A DNA stretch of 64,000 bases from Azohydromonas aeria (GTDB lineage Bacteria; Pseudomonadota; Gammaproteobacteria; Burkholderiales; Burkholderiaceae_C): contig NZ_VIDQ01000006.1 of NCBI RefSeq assembly GCF_009760915.1, positions 1 through 64,000 on the forward strand. Reading direction: 5' to 3'. Each line of letters starts with the position of its first letter. Position 1 is the first letter of the stretch. Positions 30,833-42,664 of this stretch are shown here, piece by piece. A program made the translations under genes and the position numbers. The notes beneath the pieces are model-generated. The model did no database searches and had not been told where the DNA came from. It worked only from the letters and a program-made list of their open reading frames with translations.

Positions 30833-31440
30833 GCCGGCTCTCCCGCGGTCAGCCGCGCCGCCAGCGCCTCGCGCACCGGGCGGAAGCTGCGCCGGTGCGC
30901 GCTGCTGGCGCCATGCTCGCGCAGCGCGGCCAGGTGCGCTGGGGTCGGGTAGCCCTTGTGCACGTCGAAGCCGTAGTGCGGATGCGCGGCATGCAGCTCG
31001 CGGCACAGCCGGTCGCGGTGCACCTTGGCCAGGATCGAGGCGGCGGAGATGGCCGGCACCAGCGCGTCGCCGCGCACGACGGCCTCGGCCGGAATGCGCA
31101 GCGGCGGCAGCCGGTTGCCGTCCACCAGCGCCTTGGCCGGCTTGAGGCGCAAGCCCTCCACGGCCCGCTTCATCGCCAGCATCGTGGCGTGCAGGATGTT
31201 GAGCCGGTCGATCTCCTCGACGCTGGCCTCGGCGATGCAGAAGGCCAGCGCCCGCGCGCGGATCTGGTCGAACAGCAGCTCGCGCCGCCGCGCCGTGAGC
31301 GCCTTGGAATCGGCCACGCCCTCGACCGGGTTCGCGTCGTCCAGGATCACCGCCGCCGCCACCACCGGGCCGGCCAGCGGGCCGCGCCCGGCCTCGTCCA
31401 CCCCGGCCACGAGTCCGGGCACGTCGAAACACAACGCCAT
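30829..31440 (-). CDS. rnhB: Ribonuclease HII
   Basis: A 203-residue enzyme that cuts RNA in RNA-DNA hybrids and at single ribonucleotides in DNA. Motifs: [20 protein letters not shown] with catalytic Asp-Glu, [19 protein letters not shown] (third Asp) and the fourth acidic site in [34 protein letters not shown] is diagnostic. I use ATG 31440, 4 nt after the lpxB stop; an in-frame ATG at 31455 would overlap lpxB by 11 nt and adds MGPEQ. The lpxA-lpxB-rnhB order is the classic one, also found in E. coli. Confidence 0.96.
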   Translation of the reverse strand: MALCFDVPGLVAGVDEAGRGPLAGPVVAAAVILDDANPVEGVADSKALTARRRELLFDQIRARALAFCIAEASVEEIDRLNILHATMLAMKRAVEGLRLKPAKALVDGNRLPPLRIPAEAVVRGDALVPAISAASILAKVHRDRLCRELHAAHPHYGFDVHKGYPTPAHLAALREHGASSAHRRSFRPVREALAARLTAGEPA

Positions 31441-31444
31441 CTGT

Positions 31445-32599
31445 TCAGGTCCCATCCAGCACCCGCGCGATCGCCTCCGTCGCGGTGCGCGCCGTGTCGC
31501 GCCGCAGGAGGTGGTGCAAATCCAGGAAACGCTGCTCCAGCGCCGCCGCGCGCTGCGGCGCGTCGAGCCACTGCAGCACCGCGTCGGCCAGCGCGCGCGG
31601 CGTGGCGTCGTGCTGCAGCAGCTCCGGCACCACGAAGTCGCGGCACAGGATGTTGGGCAGCCCGATCCAGGGCTGGTAGCGCATGCGCTTCATGATCTGC
31701 CAGCTCAAGCCCGCCATGCGGTAGGCAATCACCATCGGGCGCTTGAACAACGCCGCCTCCAGCGTGGCGGTGCCGCTGGCAATGAGCGTGGCGTCGCAGG
31801 CAGCCAGCGCGGCATGCGACTGGCCGTCGAGCAGTTGCAGCGGCAGCCCGGCGCCGTGCGCTGCGATCAGGGTGTCGATCAGGCCCCGCACTCCCGGCGC
31901 CACCGGCAGCACGAAGCGCAGGTCGGGCCGCGCCGCGTGCAGCAGCCGCACCGCGCCCAGGAACGATGGCAGCAGGTGCGTGATCTCGCCGCGGCGGCTG
32001 CCCGGCATCACCGCCAGCACGGCGTCGTCGGGGCCGAGCCCCAGCGCCTCGCGCGACGCGGCGCGCGGCACCTGCAGCGGGATCGCGTCGGCCAGCGGGT
32101 GCCCGACGTAGCTGGCCTCGATGCCGTGGCCACGCAGCAGCTCCGGCTCGAAGGGGAAGAGACACAGCACGTGGTCGGCGCTGCGGGACAGGCGCTTGGC
32201 CCGCCCGCCGCGCCAGGCCCAGATCGACGGACACACGAAGTGCACGGTACGGATGCCGGCGGCCTTCAGCCGCGCCTCCAGCCCCAGGTTGAAGTCGGGC
32301 GCGTCCACGCCGATGAAGAGCTGCGGCCGCTCGCGCAGCAGCCTCTGCAGCAGCGCCTCGCGGATCCCCGAGATCTCGCGGTAGTGGCGCAGCGCCTCGG
32401 CATAGCCATGAACGGCCAGCTTGTCGCTGGGCCACCAGGGCGTGAAGCCCTGGGCCACCATCTTCGGCCCGCCGATGCCGCCGGCGGCCAGCTGCGGCCA
32501 GCGCGCCTTGAGCCCGCCGAGCAGCAAGGAAGCCAGGAGGTCGCCGGACGCTTCGCCGGCGACCATCGAGAAGCGAGGATCGCCTGCGATGGGTGCCAT
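31445..32599 (-). CDS. lpxB: Lipid-A-disaccharide synthase
   Basis: A 384-residue GT19 glycosyltransferase that joins UDP-2,3-diacylglucosamine and lipid X to the tetraacyl disaccharide of lipid A at the inner face of the membrane. Diagnostic blocks are [68 protein letters not shown] and LPGSRRGEI, and later [20 protein letters not shown]. Length is normal (E. coli 382). It follows lpxA by 5 nt. The C-terminus lies next to rnhB. Confidence 0.97.
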   Translation of the reverse strand: MAPIAGDPRFSMVAGEASGDLLASLLLGGLKARWPQLAAGGIGGPKMVAQGFTPWWPSDKLAVHGYAEALRHYREISGIREALLQRLLRERPQLFIGVDAPDFNLGLEARLKAAGIRTVHFVCPSIWAWRGGRAKRLSRSADHVLCLFPFEPELLRGHGIEASYVGHPLADAIPLQVPRAASREALGLGPDDAVLAVMPGSRRGEITHLLPSFLGAVRLLHAARPDLRFVLPVAPGVRGLIDTLIAAHGAGLPLQLLDGQSHAALAACDATLIASGTATLEAALFKRPMVIAYRMAGLSWQIMKRMRYQPWIGLPNILCRDFVVPELLQHDATPRALADAVLQWLDAPQRAAALEQRFLDLHHLLRRDTARTATEAIARVLDGT

Positions 32600-32604
32600 G
32601 GTTG

Positions 32605-33396
32605 TCAGCGCACGATGCCGCGCTTGGCCTGGTCCAGGAACTGCAGCATCAGCGCCAGGTCCGCGTCGCCATCGGCGTCGGTGCCGCCGCGCAGCGCCTC
32701 GATGCCGGCCTTGGCCTGCTCCAGCGTCAGGCCCTCGCGGTAGAGCAGCTTGTGGATCTGCTTGACTTGCGCGATGCGCTCGCGGCTGAAGCCGCGCCGG
32801 CGCAGGCCCTCGACGTTGAAGCCGCGCGCCGCGGCCGGGTTGCCGTCGACCATCATGAACGGCGGCGCGTCCTGAGACAGCGCGGTGGCGAAGCCGATCA
32901 TGGCGTGCGCGCCGATGCGCACGAACTGGTGCACCCCGGTGAGCCCGCCCACGATGGCCCAGTCGCCCACGTGCACGTGGCCGGCGAGCGTGGCGTTGTT
33001 GGCCAGGATCGTCCTGTTGGCCAGCTGCACGTCGTGCGCGATGTGCACGTAGGCCATGATCCAGTTGTCGTCGCCCACGCGCGTGACGCCCGCGTCCTGC
33101 GCCGTGCCGCGGTTGAAGGTGCAGAACTCGCGGATGGTGTTGCGGTCGCCGATGTGCAGCTCGGTGGGCTCGCCGGCGTACTTCTTGTCCTGCGGCGCCG
33201 CGCCCAGCGAGGAGAACTGGAAGATCTGGTTGTCGCGCCCGATGCGGGTGCGGCCCTCGATCACGCAGTGCGGCCCGACGCGGGTGCCGGCGCCGATGGT
33301 GACCTCCGGCCCGATGAGCGTGTAGGCGCCGACGACCACGTCGTCGGCCAGCTGCGCGGCCGGGTCCACCAGCGCGGTGGGATGGATCTGGGCCAT
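32605..33396 (-). CDS. lpxA: UDP-N-acetylglucosamine O-acyltransferase
   Basis: A 263-residue left-handed beta-helix acyltransferase that moves a 3-hydroxyacyl chain from ACP to UDP-GlcNAc, the first step of lipid A synthesis. Hexapeptide repeats run through the first two-thirds ([32 protein letters not shown] onward). The catalytic His lies in [13 protein letters not shown], and the C-terminal helical domain contains [32 protein letters not shown]. Start ATG 33396 lies 7 nt after the fabZ stop. Hydrocarbon-ruler residues were not resolved, so acyl length is not predicted. Confidence 0.97.
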   Translation of the reverse strand: MAQIHPTALVDPAAQLADDVVVGAYTLIGPEVTIGAGTRVGPHCVIEGRTRIGRDNQIFQFSSLGAAPQDKKYAGEPTELHIGDRNTIREFCTFNRGTAQDAGVTRVGDDNWIMAYVHIAHDVQLANRTILANNATLAGHVHVGDWAIVGGLTGVHQFVRIGAHAMIGFATALSQDAPPFMMVDGNPAAARGFNVEGLRRRGFSRERIAQVKQIHKLLYREGLTLEQAKAGIEALRGGTDADGDADLALMLQFLDQAKRGIVR

Positions 33397-33403
33397 GCGC
33401 GCG

Positions 33404-33844
33404 TCAGGCGATCTTGCGGATCGTGCACATGAGCTGCGCCTCGGCGGCGAGCTCGCCGTCGACCAGCGCGCGCGCGCTGAACTTGGCGATGCCGGCCTTC
33501 ATGCGCTCCAGCGTCACGTCCAGGTGCAGCTGGTCGCCGGGCTCGACCGGGCGCTTGAAGCGCGCGCCGTCGATGCCGACGAAGTAGTAGACCGTGTTGG
33601 CGTCGGGCTCGGTGTCGTCGGTGGCGAAGGCCAGCAGCGCCGAGGCCTGGGCCAGCGCTTCCATGATCAGCACGCCCGGCATCACCGGCCGGTGCGGGAA
33701 GTGGCCGACGAAGAAGGGCTCGTTGATGGTGACGTTCTTGAGCGCGACGATGCGCTTGCCCTTCTCGACCTCCAGCACCCGGTCCACGAGCAGGATCGGG
33801 TAGCGGTGGGGCAGCTTCTTGAGGATCTGGTGGATGTCCATCAT
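33404..33844 (-). CDS. fabZ: 3-hydroxyacyl-[ACP] dehydratase FabZ
   Basis: A 146-residue hot-dog-fold dehydratase of type II fatty acid synthesis that turns 3-hydroxyacyl-ACP into trans-2-enoyl-ACP. It competes with LpxA and LpxD for the same substrate, which explains its place between their genes. The active site is in [20 protein letters not shown], with the catalytic His and Glu present. [22 protein letters not shown] is the usual N-terminus. Start and lpxD stop overlap as ATGATGA, so ATG at 33844 or 33841 is possible, differing by one Met. Confidence 0.97.
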   Translation of the reverse strand: MMDIHQILKKLPHRYPILLVDRVLEVEKGKRIVALKNVTINEPFFVGHFPHRPVMPGVLIMEALAQASALLAFATDDTEPDANTVYYFVGIDGARFKRPVEPGDQLHLDVTLERMKAGIAKFSARALVDGELAAEAQLMCTIRKIA

Positions 33845-34947
33845 GGTTCTTTGTGTTCGGGGGTCTGGGGGCTCTCGGCCGCGGCGCTGGGGGTGGTGCC
33901 CGGCACGGGGTCCGGCCTCTTTGCCAGCGCCTTCTCAAGAGCCTTCACGCGCTCGCGCAGCGGGTGCAGCTGGCGCAGCGTGGCCGCGTTCTTTTCCCAG
34001 CTGGCATTGTCGTCGAAGGGAAAGGAGCCGCTGTAGCGGCCCGGCTGGCGCACCGAGCGCGTGACCAGCGTGCAGGCCGAGATGTGCACGTGGTCCACCA
34101 GCTCGATGTGGCCCACGAGGCTGGAGGCGCCGGCAATCGTGCAGTGGCGCCCGATGCGCGTGCTGCCGGCAATGGCCACGCAGCCGGCGATGGCCGTGTG
34201 CGCGCCGATGTGCACGTTGTGCGCGACCTGGATCAGGTTGTCGAGCTTGACGCCGTCCTCGATGACGGTGTCGCCCAGGGCGCCGCGGTCGATGCAGGTG
34301 TTGGCGCCGATCTCGACGTCGTCGCCGATGCGCACGGCGCCGAGCTGCTCGATCTTTTCCCAGCGGCCCTGGTGCGGCGCGAAGCCGAAGCCGTCGGCGC
34401 CGATGACCGCGCCGCCGTGCACGATGCCGCGCGCGCCCAGCGTGCAGCCGTCGCCCAGCACCGCGCGCGGCGCCAGGCGCGAGCCGGCGCCCACGCGCGC
34501 GCCGCGGCCGACGCAGGCCTGCGCGCCGATCACGGCACCCGCTTCCACCACCGCGCCGGCGCCCACGAAGGCCAGCGCCTCCACGCGCGCGCTCGGGTCG
34601 ATGTGCGCCCCCTCCTCCACCACCGCGGCCGGGTGCACGCCGGCGGGCAAAGCCGGGCGCGTGCGCGCCGCCCACCACTGCGTCAGCCGCGCGAAGTAGA
34701 GGTACGGGTCGGGCGTGACCAGCGCCGCGCCGCGCGCGGCGGCGGCCTCGCCCAAGGCCGGCGCCACGATCACGCAGCCCGCGCGCGTGCTCTGCAGCTG
34801 CGCGCGGTAGCGCGGATTGGCCAGGAAGCTGATGTGCGCGGGCGTCGCGTCCTCGAGCGGCGCGATGGCCTCGATGCGGATGGCCGCATCGCCCAGCAGC
34901 TCGCCGCCGAGCGCGGCCGCGATGTCCGAGAGCGTGACGCTGCTCAT
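33841..34947 (-). CDS. lpxD: UDP-3-O-(3-hydroxyacyl)glucosamine N-acyltransferase
   Basis: A 368-residue hexapeptide-repeat acyltransferase that adds the second 3-hydroxyacyl chain in lipid A synthesis. The N-terminal uridine-binding domain ([32 protein letters not shown]) precedes the beta-helix, with catalytic His in the [27 protein letters not shown] region. The C-terminal region after [20 protein letters not shown] is a helix plus a short disordered Pro/Glu tail. I choose ATG 34947 (MSSVTLSD) from family N-termini; an ATG at 34965 would add six residues. Neither start has a strong Shine-Dalgarno. Confidence 0.96.
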   Translation of the reverse strand: MSSVTLSDIAAALGGELLGDAAIRIEAIAPLEDATPAHISFLANPRYRAQLQSTRAGCVIVAPALGEAAAARGAALVTPDPYLYFARLTQWWAARTRPALPAGVHPAAVVEEGAHIDPSARVEALAFVGAGAVVEAGAVIGAQACVGRGARVGAGSRLAPRAVLGDGCTLGARGIVHGGAVIGADGFGFAPHQGRWEKIEQLGAVRIGDDVEIGANTCIDRGALGDTVIEDGVKLDNLIQVAHNVHIGAHTAIAGCVAIAGSTRIGRHCTIAGASSLVGHIELVDHVHISACTLVTRSVRQPGRYSGSFPFDDNASWEKNAATLRQLHPLRERVKALEKALAKRPDPVPGTTPSAAAESPQTPEHKEP

Positions 34948-35050
34948 GGTTGAGGGCTCATCCATGCGGTTTGAAATGGCAGCGGCCGCCCTGCAAGGGG
35001 CGGCCGCGGGAGTCGATGCCGGTGCCGCGAGGCGCCGGCGGCCTCAAGCG

Positions 35051-35560
35051 TTACTTGCCGGCGTTGAGCGCGTCGATCACCTTCTTGGTGATGTCCACGC
35101 GCGGACCGGCGAAGACGACCTCCTGCAGGATCAGGTCGTACTTTTCCTGGTCGAAGATCTGCTTGATGACCTTGTTGGCGCGCTCGACGACGGAGGCCAG
35201 CTCCTCGTTCTTGCGCTGGTTCAGGTCTTCCTGGAACTCGCGGCGCCGGCGCTGGAAGTCGCGGTCCTGCTCGACCAGATCGCGCTGGCGCCGCGTGCGC
35301 TCGGCCTCGGCCAGCGTCGGGGCGTCCTTCTCCAGCCGGTCGGAGGCCGCCTTCAGCCGCGCGGCCATGTCGGAGAGCTCCTTCTCGCGCTTGCCGAACT
35401 CGGCTTCGAGCTTGCTCTGCGCCGCCTTGGCCGGCGTCGCCTCGCGCAGCACGCGCTCGCTGTTGACGTAGCCGATCTTCAATTCCTGGGCCTGCGCAGC
35501 CACGCCGGCAGCCGCCAGCGCCGCGGCCAGGACCAGCGACTTCAATCCACCCTTGTTCAT
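35051..35560 (-). CDS. skp: Periplasmic OmpH/Skp family chaperone
   Basis: A 169-residue periplasmic chaperone that holds unfolded outer-membrane proteins for delivery to the BAM complex. A signal peptide (MNKGGLKSLVLAAALAAAGVAAQAQ) is followed by KIGYVNSERVLREATPAKAAQSKLEAEF, the body-domain strand, and a long charged coiled coil (~45-135) rich in Glu, Arg, Lys and Gln that makes the tentacles. It closes with the strand region VVFAGPRVDITKKVIDALN. The ATG at 35560 overlaps the bamA stop (TGATG), so it is coupled to bamA. Confidence 0.94.
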   Translation of the reverse strand: MNKGGLKSLVLAAALAAAGVAAQAQELKIGYVNSERVLREATPAKAAQSKLEAEFGKREKELSDMAARLKAASDRLEKDAPTLAEAERTRRQRDLVEQDRDFQRRRREFQEDLNQRKNEELASVVERANKVIKQIFDQEKYDLILQEVVFAGPRVDITKKVIDALNAGK

Positions 35561-37860
35561 CAAAACGCAGTCCCGATCTGGAATTGGAAACGCTGGATTC
35601 TATCCGCCGGCTGCTTGCGCACCGGCGTGCCCACGCTGAGCTTGAGCGGGCCCACCGGCGACAGCCAGCTCAGGCCGATGCCCACGGAGGCACGCAGGTC
35701 GTCGACCGTCATCTTCTCGTCCTCGCCCCAGACGTTGCCCGCGTCCATGAAGCCGAACAGCCGCAGCGTCTTGTCGTTGCCCGAGCCGGGCACCGGCACG
35801 TAGAGCTCGGCGTTGAGGTTGAGCTTGCGGTTGCCGCCCAGGTACGCGCCGGTGGGGTCCACCACGCCCAGCGAGCTCTGGTCGAAGCCGCGCACCGAGC
35901 CCAGGCCGCCGCCGTAGAAGTTCTTGAACACCGGGTACAGCCGCCCGCCCAGGCCCTTGCCCCAGCCGAGCTCGCCGTTGAGGCCCAGCGTGAAGCGCGT
36001 GCCCAGGGCCACGTACTGCTGCAGCTGGAAGTTGCTGCGCACGTAGCGCGCGTCGCCGCCGGGCGAGACCTCGACGTTGATGCGCTGGTAGCGCCCGCGC
36101 GTGGGCACCAGCGCGCTGTCGCGCTGGTCGCGCGCCCAGCCCACCGTCAGCGGGATCGACACGGCCGTGTCGCCGAAGCGCTCGCGGTACACGAAGTAGG
36201 CGTTGGGCAGCGCGCTGCCGCGGATCTCGGTGCGCTCGGCGCCGATGCCGAAGAACACCGTGTCGTACTCGGAGAACGGCACGCCGAAGCGGATCGCGGC
36301 GCCGGGCGTGATGAGCTTGTAGTCCTCGCCCTGGCTGTTGATGGGACGGCTGGTGCGGTAGTACACGTCCAACGCGCGCGAGATGCCATCGATGGTGAAG
36401 TACGGATCCACCGTGGACAGCACCATTTGGCGGTTGTAGCGGCTGGTGTTGAGCTCCACGCCCAGGTAGTTGCCGCTGCCGAACACGTTTTCCTGGCGCA
36501 CGGAGCCCGACAGCGTGAGCTTCTCGGCGCTGGAGAAGCCCGCGCCCAGCATCAGGTTGCCGGTGGGCTTCTCGGCCACGTTGACGGTGAGGTCCACCTG
36601 GTCGAGCGCGCCGGGCACCTCCTCGGTGTCCACCGCCACTTCCTTGAAGTAGCCCAGCCGGTCCACGCGGTCGCGCGAGAGCTTGATGCGCTGCCCGTCG
36701 TACCACGAGGACTCGAACTGCCGGAACTCGCGCCGGATCACCTCGTCGCGCGTGCGCGTGTTGCCCGCGACGTTGATGCGGCGCACGTAGACGCGGCGCT
36801 GCGGCTCGGCCGCCAGCACCACCGCCACCTGGCCGTTGGCGCGGTCGATCTCGGGGCGCGACTCCACGCGCGCGAAGGCATAGCCGTAGAAGCCGAAGCG
36901 CTCGGTGAACTGGCGCACCGTCTCGGCCACGTCCTCGCTGCGGTAGGGCTCGCCGGGCTTGATCCTGACCAGCGAGCGGAATTCGTCTTCCTTGCCCAGC
37001 AGGTCGCCCTCCAGCCGCACGCCGGTGACGGTGTAGGGCTGGCCCTCGCGGATGTTGATCGTGATCGAGATCTCCTGCTTGTCCGGCGAGATCGTGACCT
37101 GCGTGGACTCGACGTTGAACTCGAGGTAGCCGCGGTTGGTGTAGTAGGCGCGCAGCGTCTCCAGGTCGGCGTTGAGCTTGGCGCGCGAGTAGCGGTCGGT
37201 CTTGGTGTACCAGGTCAGCCAGCCGCTGGTGGTCTGCTCCAGCAACCCGCGCAGCGTGCCCTCGGAGAAGGCCCGGGCGCCGACGATGCGGATGTCCTTG
37301 ATGCGCGCCGTCTCGCCCTCGACGATGGTGAAGGTGACGTTGACACGGTTGCGCTCCTGCGGCGTGATCGTCGTGACGACCTCGGCGCCGTAGAGGCTGC
37401 GCGAGAGGTACTGGCGCTTGATCTCCTGCTCGGCGCGGTCCACCGTGGCGCGGTCGAAGGGCAGGCCCTCGCCGATGCCCGCGGATTTCAGCGACTTCGT
37501 CAGCGTGTCCTGGTCGAACTCCTTGAGGCCCACGAAGTTGACATTGGCAATGATCGAGCGCTCATCGACCACGACCACCACCACGTCGCCATCGACCTCG
37601 ATGCGCACGTCGCGGAACAGCCCGGTGGCGAAGAGCGCGCGCAGCGCCGCGGCGCCCTTCTCGTCGCTGTAGGTGTCACCGATGCGAAAGGGCAGCGCTG
37701 CGAACACCGTGCCCGGATCGGTGCGCTGCAGGCCCTCGATGCGGATGTCCTTCAGCACGAAAGGCTCGGCCGCCAGCGCGGGCAAGGCGCAGGCAGCGGC
37801 CACCACCGCCACGCTGGCCGCCACGGGGCGCAGCGGGCTCACAGAAAAGGGAAACAGCAT
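35560..37860 (-). CDS. bamA: Outer membrane protein assembly factor BamA
   Basis: A 766-residue Omp85 protein, the core of the BAM machine that folds beta-barrels into the outer membrane. A signal peptide ends at ALPALAAEP. Five POTRA domains (~31-425) begin FVLKDIRIEGLQRTDPGTVFAALPF and include TARIKDIRIVGARAFSEGTL and RRVYVRRINVAGNTRTRDEVIRREF. The C-terminal 16-strand barrel contains the conserved lid motif VRGFD (GGLGSVRGFDQSSLG) and ends in the C-terminal Phe of QIGTAF. It is encoded 12 nt after rseP. Its partner lipoprotein BamB is at 58485-59603 and Skp is directly downstream. Confidence 0.98.
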   Translation of the reverse strand: MLFPFSVSPLRPVAASVAVVAAACALPALAAEPFVLKDIRIEGLQRTDPGTVFAALPFRIGDTYSDEKGAAALRALFATGLFRDVRIEVDGDVVVVVVDERSIIANVNFVGLKEFDQDTLTKSLKSAGIGEGLPFDRATVDRAEQEIKRQYLSRSLYGAEVVTTITPQERNRVNVTFTIVEGETARIKDIRIVGARAFSEGTLRGLLEQTTSGWLTWYTKTDRYSRAKLNADLETLRAYYTNRGYLEFNVESTQVTISPDKQEISITINIREGQPYTVTGVRLEGDLLGKEDEFRSLVRIKPGEPYRSEDVAETVRQFTERFGFYGYAFARVESRPEIDRANGQVAVVLAAEPQRRVYVRRINVAGNTRTRDEVIRREFRQFESSWYDGQRIKLSRDRVDRLGYFKEVAVDTEEVPGALDQVDLTVNVAEKPTGNLMLGAGFSSAEKLTLSGSVRQENVFGSGNYLGVELNTSRYNRQMVLSTVDPYFTIDGISRALDVYYRTSRPINSQGEDYKLITPGAAIRFGVPFSEYDTVFFGIGAERTEIRGSALPNAYFVYRERFGDTAVSIPLTVGWARDQRDSALVPTRGRYQRINVEVSPGGDARYVRSNFQLQQYVALGTRFTLGLNGELGWGKGLGGRLYPVFKNFYGGGLGSVRGFDQSSLGVVDPTGAYLGGNRKLNLNAELYVPVPGSGNDKTLRLFGFMDAGNVWGEDEKMTVDDLRASVGIGLSWLSPVGPLKLSVGTPVRKQPADRIQRFQFQIGTAF

Positions 37861-37872
37861 CGAATGCGCGCG

Positions 37873-39237
37873 TCATTGCTGGCCCAGCAGGCGGGCCAGA
37901 TCGTTGGACAGGGCAAGGGACATCAGCAGCAGCAGGATCAGCGCGCCGCCACGCTGCAGCCATTTCAGCCACAGCTCGGAGACCGGGCGTCCGGTCAATC
38001 CCTCGAAAAGATAATACATGAGGTGTCCGCCATCGAGCATCGGCAGCGGCAGGAGGTTGAGCACCCCCAGGCTCACGCTCACCAGCGCCAGGAAGCCCAG
38101 GTAGTAGGTCAGACCCTGGTGCACGGACTGGCCGGCAAAGTCGGCAATCGTCAACGGCCCGGAAATGTTCTTGAGCGAGGCCTCGCCGATGAGCATCTTG
38201 CCCATCATCTGCAGCGTCAGCGCCGACACCTCCCAGGTGCGCTGCAGGCCCTGCGCCAGCCCGTCGAGCGGGCCGCGGCGCACCAGCACCGTCTCGGGCG
38301 CGCCGCCGACGAAGGCATCGACGCGGCCGATGGCGCGCTGCCCTTCGCCGAAGAGGCGCGGCTGCACCACGAGCTCCAGCGCCTGGCCGCGGCGCTCCAC
38401 CTGCCAGCGCATGGGCTGCGGCTGCTGGCCGCCGCGTCCGCTGGCGGCGATGCGCTCGCGCAGCGTGGCCGCGTCCGCCACCGGCACGCCGTCCACGCGC
38501 AGCACCCGGTCGCCGGCCTGCAGCCCGGCGCGCGCCGCCGGGCCGCCGCTCCTGACCTCGCCCAGCACCGGCTCGCTGTACGGCGCGCCCAGGCCGATGC
38601 GCTGCATCAGCGCCGCATCGACCTCCTGCCCGGACAGGCCCTGCAGCTCCAGCACCAGTGTGCGCGAGCCATGGCCCCGGGCATCGCTGGCCATGAGCTG
38701 CAACCGCTCGCTTGCAAGCACCGCCTGCGTGACCTGCCAGCGCAGATCGGTGATCGACTCGACGTCCTGCCACTCGGTGCCGTCGCGCGAGACGGCGCGC
38801 ACCCAGTCGCCCGCGCGCATGCCCGCGCGCTCGGCCAGGCTGCCCGCCGCCGGCGCGCCCAGCACCGGCTTGGCCTCCTGCGTGCCGATCCAGCTGGCCG
38901 CGGCATACAGCAGCACCGCCAGCAGCAGGTTGGCCGCGGGGCCGGCTGCCACGATGGCCGAGCGCTGCCACAGCGGCTTGGTGTTGAAGGCCTGATGGCG
39001 CTCGTGCGGCGCCACCGGCGTCTCGCGCTCGTCGAGCATGCGCACGTAGCCGCCCAGCGGCAGCAGCGACACGGCGAACTCGGTGTCGCCCTTCTGGCGC
39101 CGCCACAGCACCTTGCCGAAGCCCACCGAGAAGCGCAGCACCTTGACGCCGCAGGCACGCGCCACGCGGTAGTGCCCCCACTCGTGCACCACCACCAGCA
39201 CGCCCAGCGTCAGCAGGAACGACAGCAGCGTGCTCAT
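37873..39237 (-). CDS. rseP: Site-2 protease RseP
   Basis: A 454-residue zinc intramembrane metalloprotease that cleaves the anti-sigma factor RseA after DegS, releasing sigma-E, and clears signal peptide remnants. The zinc motif HEWGH (His18, Glu19, His22) lies in the first membrane helix. Two tandem PDZ domains fill ~110-310 ([25 protein letters not shown] and [23 protein letters not shown]). The third zinc ligand is in [17 protein letters not shown]. The ATG at 39237 overlaps the dxr stop (ATGA). Placement next to bamA fits envelope stress signalling. Confidence 0.97.
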   Translation of the reverse strand: MSTLLSFLLTLGVLVVVHEWGHYRVARACGVKVLRFSVGFGKVLWRRQKGDTEFAVSLLPLGGYVRMLDERETPVAPHERHQAFNTKPLWQRSAIVAAGPAANLLLAVLLYAAASWIGTQEAKPVLGAPAAGSLAERAGMRAGDWVRAVSRDGTEWQDVESITDLRWQVTQAVLASERLQLMASDARGHGSRTLVLELQGLSGQEVDAALMQRIGLGAPYSEPVLGEVRSGGPAARAGLQAGDRVLRVDGVPVADAATLRERIAASGRGGQQPQPMRWQVERRGQALELVVQPRLFGEGQRAIGRVDAFVGGAPETVLVRRGPLDGLAQGLQRTWEVSALTLQMMGKMLIGEASLKNISGPLTIADFAGQSVHQGLTYYLGFLALVSVSLGVLNLLPLPMLDGGHLMYYLFEGLTGRPVSELWLKWLQRGGALILLLLMSLALSNDLARLLGQQ

Positions 39238-40427
39238 CGCGCCAGCCCCGCCACGAACTGCCGCGCCTGCGCGCGGGCGCGCTCGTCGAGCGCCAGCAGC
39301 TCGTCCAGCGCCGGCTGCGCGCCCAGCTGCGGCAGCACGCGCTCGATCGTGGCGGCATTGACGCGGTGGATGTCCATGAAGCCGATGCGCCCGTCGAGGA
39401 AGGCGGCCACCGCTTCCTCGTTGGCGGCGTTGAGCACGGCGGTGGCGCCCTGCGGCCCGGCCAGCGCCTCCCAGGCCAGCTGCAGTCCGGGAAAGCGCCG
39501 CGCGTCGGGCGGCTCGAAGGTCAGCGCCGACAGCTGCGTGAAGTCCAGCAGCTCGGCGCCCGACTCGATGCGCTGCGGATGCGCCAGCCCCACGGCGATG
39601 GGCACGCGCATGTCGGGCGTGCCCAGTTGCGCCAGCACCGAGCGGTCGCGGCACACGACCATCGAGTGGATGATGCTCTGCGGGTGGATGACGACGCGGA
39701 TCTGCTCGGGCGCCAGGTCGAACAGCCAGCGTGCCTCGATCACTTCCAGCGCCTTGTTCATCATGGTCGCGGAGTCCACCGAGATCTTGCGCCCCATGAC
39801 CCAGTTCGGATGCGCGCAGGCCTGCTCCGGCGTGACGGCCGCCAGCGTGGCCGGGTCGCGGTGCCGGAACGGCCCGCCGGAAGCCGTGAGCACGATGTGG
39901 TCGATGCGCGCGGCCCACTCGGCGCGGTCGTCGGGCAGGCACTGGAAGATGGCCGAGTGCTCGCTGTCGATGGGCAGCAGCGTGGCGCCGCCGGCGCGCA
40001 CCGCGTCCATGAACAGCTGCCCGCCCACCACCAGCGCCTCCTTGTTGGCCAGCAGCAACCGCTTGCCCGCGCGCGCCGCGGCCAGGCACGGCGCCAGGCC
40101 TGCGGCGCCGACGATGGCGGCCATCACCGCGTCCACCTCGGGATGCGCGGCCAGCTCGCACAGCGCCGCAGGGCCGCTGAGCACCTCGGTGGCGCTGCCG
40201 GCCTCGCCCAGCAGCGCGCGCAGCCGGCGCGCCCCGGCCTCGTCGGCCACCGCGGCAAAGCGCGGGCGCCAGCGCAGGCACTGCGCCGTGAGTTCTTCGA
40301 TGCGCTGGTGCGCGCTCAGCGCGAACACCTCGTAGCGATCGGGATGGCGCGCCACCACGTCCAGGGTGCTGGTGCCGATGGAGCCGGTGGCGCCCAGGAT
40401 CGTGAGCCGCTGCTTGGTGCAAGTCAT
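39234..40427 (-). CDS. dxr: 1-deoxy-D-xylulose 5-phosphate reductoisomerase
   Basis: A 397-residue NADPH enzyme that converts DXP to 2-C-methylerythritol 4-phosphate, the first committed step of the MEP isoprenoid pathway. Dinucleotide motif [16 protein letters not shown], then [12 protein letters not shown], the metal/substrate segments [52 protein letters not shown] and [10 protein letters not shown] are all present. The start ATG 40427 leaves a 50-bp gap to cdsA. Together with uppS upstream and ispG at 61711, the window carries three isoprenoid genes. Confidence 0.98.
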   Translation of the reverse strand: MTCTKQRLTILGATGSIGTSTLDVVARHPDRYEVFALSAHQRIEELTAQCLRWRPRFAAVADEAGARRLRALLGEAGSATEVLSGPAALCELAAHPEVDAVMAAIVGAAGLAPCLAAARAGKRLLLANKEALVVGGQLFMDAVRAGGATLLPIDSEHSAIFQCLPDDRAEWAARIDHIVLTASGGPFRHRDPATLAAVTPEQACAHPNWVMGRKISVDSATMMNKALEVIEARWLFDLAPEQIRVVIHPQSIIHSMVVCRDRSVLAQLGTPDMRVPIAVGLAHPQRIESGAELLDFTQLSALTFEPPDARRFPGLQLAWEALAGPQGATAVLNAANEEAVAAFLDGRIGFMDIHRVNAATIERVLPQLGAQPALDELLALDERARAQARQFVAGLAR

Positions 40428-40477
40428 GGGGATGAGTTTCCGGGGAAGCCAGCGCGCGTGCGTACGGTGCGCCCTGT

Positions 40478-41302
40478 TCAGAGCGCGGCCAGGGCCAGCG
40501 CGATGGGGAACACCGGCAGCAGCGCGTCGATGCGGTCGAGCACGCCGCCGTGGCCGGGCAGCAGCGCACTGCTGTCCTTGGCGCCGGCCGCACGCTTGAC
40601 CAGCGACTCGAACAGATCGCCCACCACGCTCATGGCCACCAGCAGCAGCACGCCCGCCACCAGCAGCGCCGGGCCGTGCGCGGCCACCAGCCGGCCGTAG
40701 AGGCTGCTGCGCTCGGTGTCGAGCGCCAGCCACACCAGCGCCAGCACCAGCACGCCGATCAGGCCGCTGACGGCACCTTCCCAGCTCTTGCCCGGGCTGA
40801 TCGCCGGCGCCAGCTTGCGCCGGCCGAAACGACGGCCGCCGAAGTAGGCCGCGCTGTCGGCCATCCACACCAGGCAGAAGACCGAGAGGATGAAGTTCAG
40901 GCCCAGCGCACGCGCCTGCGCCAGCGCCAGCCAGGCCAGCCACAGCAGCACCAGGCCCAGCACGCCGCGCAGCGCGCGCGGCAGGCGCGGCCAGCCGGCC
41001 ACGCCGGCGCGCAGCGCCAGCGCGCCGCCCAGCACCCAGGCCAGGGCCGCGAGCGCCCAGCCGGCCGTGGGCGGACGCTGCGTCCAGCCGGCGGCCAGCG
41101 CCGCGCCGCAGGCCGCGGCCAGCGCCACGCCCAGCGCCACGGCCGGGCCGCCGGCAGTGCCGTTCAGGCGCATCCACTCCCAGCCCGCGGCGCCGATGAA
41201 GGCCAGCGTCAGCAGCGCGAACCAGCGCGCGTCGCTCGCCAGCAGCGCCGGGATCAACAGGCCCAGCAGGACCAGCGCCGTGATCACGCGCTGCTTGAGC
41301 AT
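40478..41302 (-). CDS. cdsA: Phosphatidate cytidylyltransferase (CDP-diglyceride synthase)
   Basis: A 274-residue polytopic membrane enzyme with about eight helices that makes CDP-diacylglycerol from phosphatidate and CTP, the branch point of phospholipid synthesis. The C-terminal family signature is intact: [15 protein letters not shown], then [40 protein letters not shown] with the metal-binding Asp residues. The start at 41302 gives [12 protein letters not shown], the typical N-terminus, 13 nt after uppS. Confidence 0.96.
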   Translation of the reverse strand: MLKQRVITALVLLGLLIPALLASDARWFALLTLAFIGAAGWEWMRLNGTAGGPAVALGVALAAACGAALAAGWTQRPPTAGWALAALAWVLGGALALRAGVAGWPRLPRALRGVLGLVLLWLAWLALAQARALGLNFILSVFCLVWMADSAAYFGGRRFGRRKLAPAISPGKSWEGAVSGLIGVLVLALVWLALDTERSSLYGRLVAAHGPALLVAGVLLLVAMSVVGDLFESLVKRAAGAKDSSALLPGHGGVLDRIDALLPVFPIALALAAL

Positions 41303-41315
41303 GGCAAGCCTTTCC

Positions 41316-42068
<753 letters not shown>

Positions 42069-42091
42069 CGGCGGGACGCGGCTGCGCGCGC

Positions 42092-42652
42092 TCAGACCGC
42101 GAGGATCTCGGCTTCCTTGGCCGCGACAAGCTTGTCGATCTCGGCCACGGTGCGGTCGGTGAGCTTCTGCATCTCGTCGAGGCTGCGGCGCTCCTCGTCC
42201 TCGGTGATGGCCTTGTCCTTGAGCAGCCGCTTGGCGTGCTCGTTGGCGTCGCGGCGCAGGTTGCGCACGGCCACCTTGGCGTCCTCGCCGGCGTGGCGCA
42301 CCACCTTGGTCAGCTCCTTGCGGCGCTCCTCGGTCAGCGCGGGCATGGGCACGCGCAGCAGGTCGCCCTGCGAGGACGGGTTGAGGCCCAGGTCCGATTC
42401 GCGGATGGCCTTCTCGATCTTGCTGCCCATGCCCTTTTCCCAGGGCTGGACGCTGATGGTGCGCGCGTCGAGCAGGCTGACGTTGGCCACCTGGCTCAGC
42501 GGCACCATCGAGCCGTAGTACTCGACGTGCACCTGGTCGAGCAGGCCCGGGTGGGCGCGGCCCGTGCGCACCTTCTGCAGATCCTGCTTGAAGGCGTCGA
42601 TGGTCTTGGCCATTTTCTGTTCGGCCGTCTTGCGGATGTCGGCGATGCTCAT
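42092..42652 (-). CDS. frr: Ribosome recycling factor
   Basis: A 186-residue two-domain protein that, with EF-G, splits post-termination ribosomes. [39 protein letters not shown] is the diagnostic start. The small domain includes [24 protein letters not shown], and the C-terminal three-helix bundle contains [29 protein letters not shown]. Length is typical (185). It sits between pyrH and uppS in the conserved rpsB-tsf-pyrH-frr order. Confidence 0.99.
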   Translation of the reverse strand: MSIADIRKTAEQKMAKTIDAFKQDLQKVRTGRAHPGLLDQVHVEYYGSMVPLSQVANVSLLDARTISVQPWEKGMGSKIEKAIRESDLGLNPSSQGDLLRVPMPALTEERRKELTKVVRHAGEDAKVAVRNLRRDANEHAKRLLKDKAITEDEERRSLDEMQKLTDRTVAEIDKLVAAKEAEILAV

Positions 42653-42664
42653 CGATAGCTCCTC

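Noticed and set aside
35584-40335. 1583-codon plus-strand open frame
   Set aside because: Antisense shadow of bamA, rseP and dxr; low-complexity and no recognisable fold.
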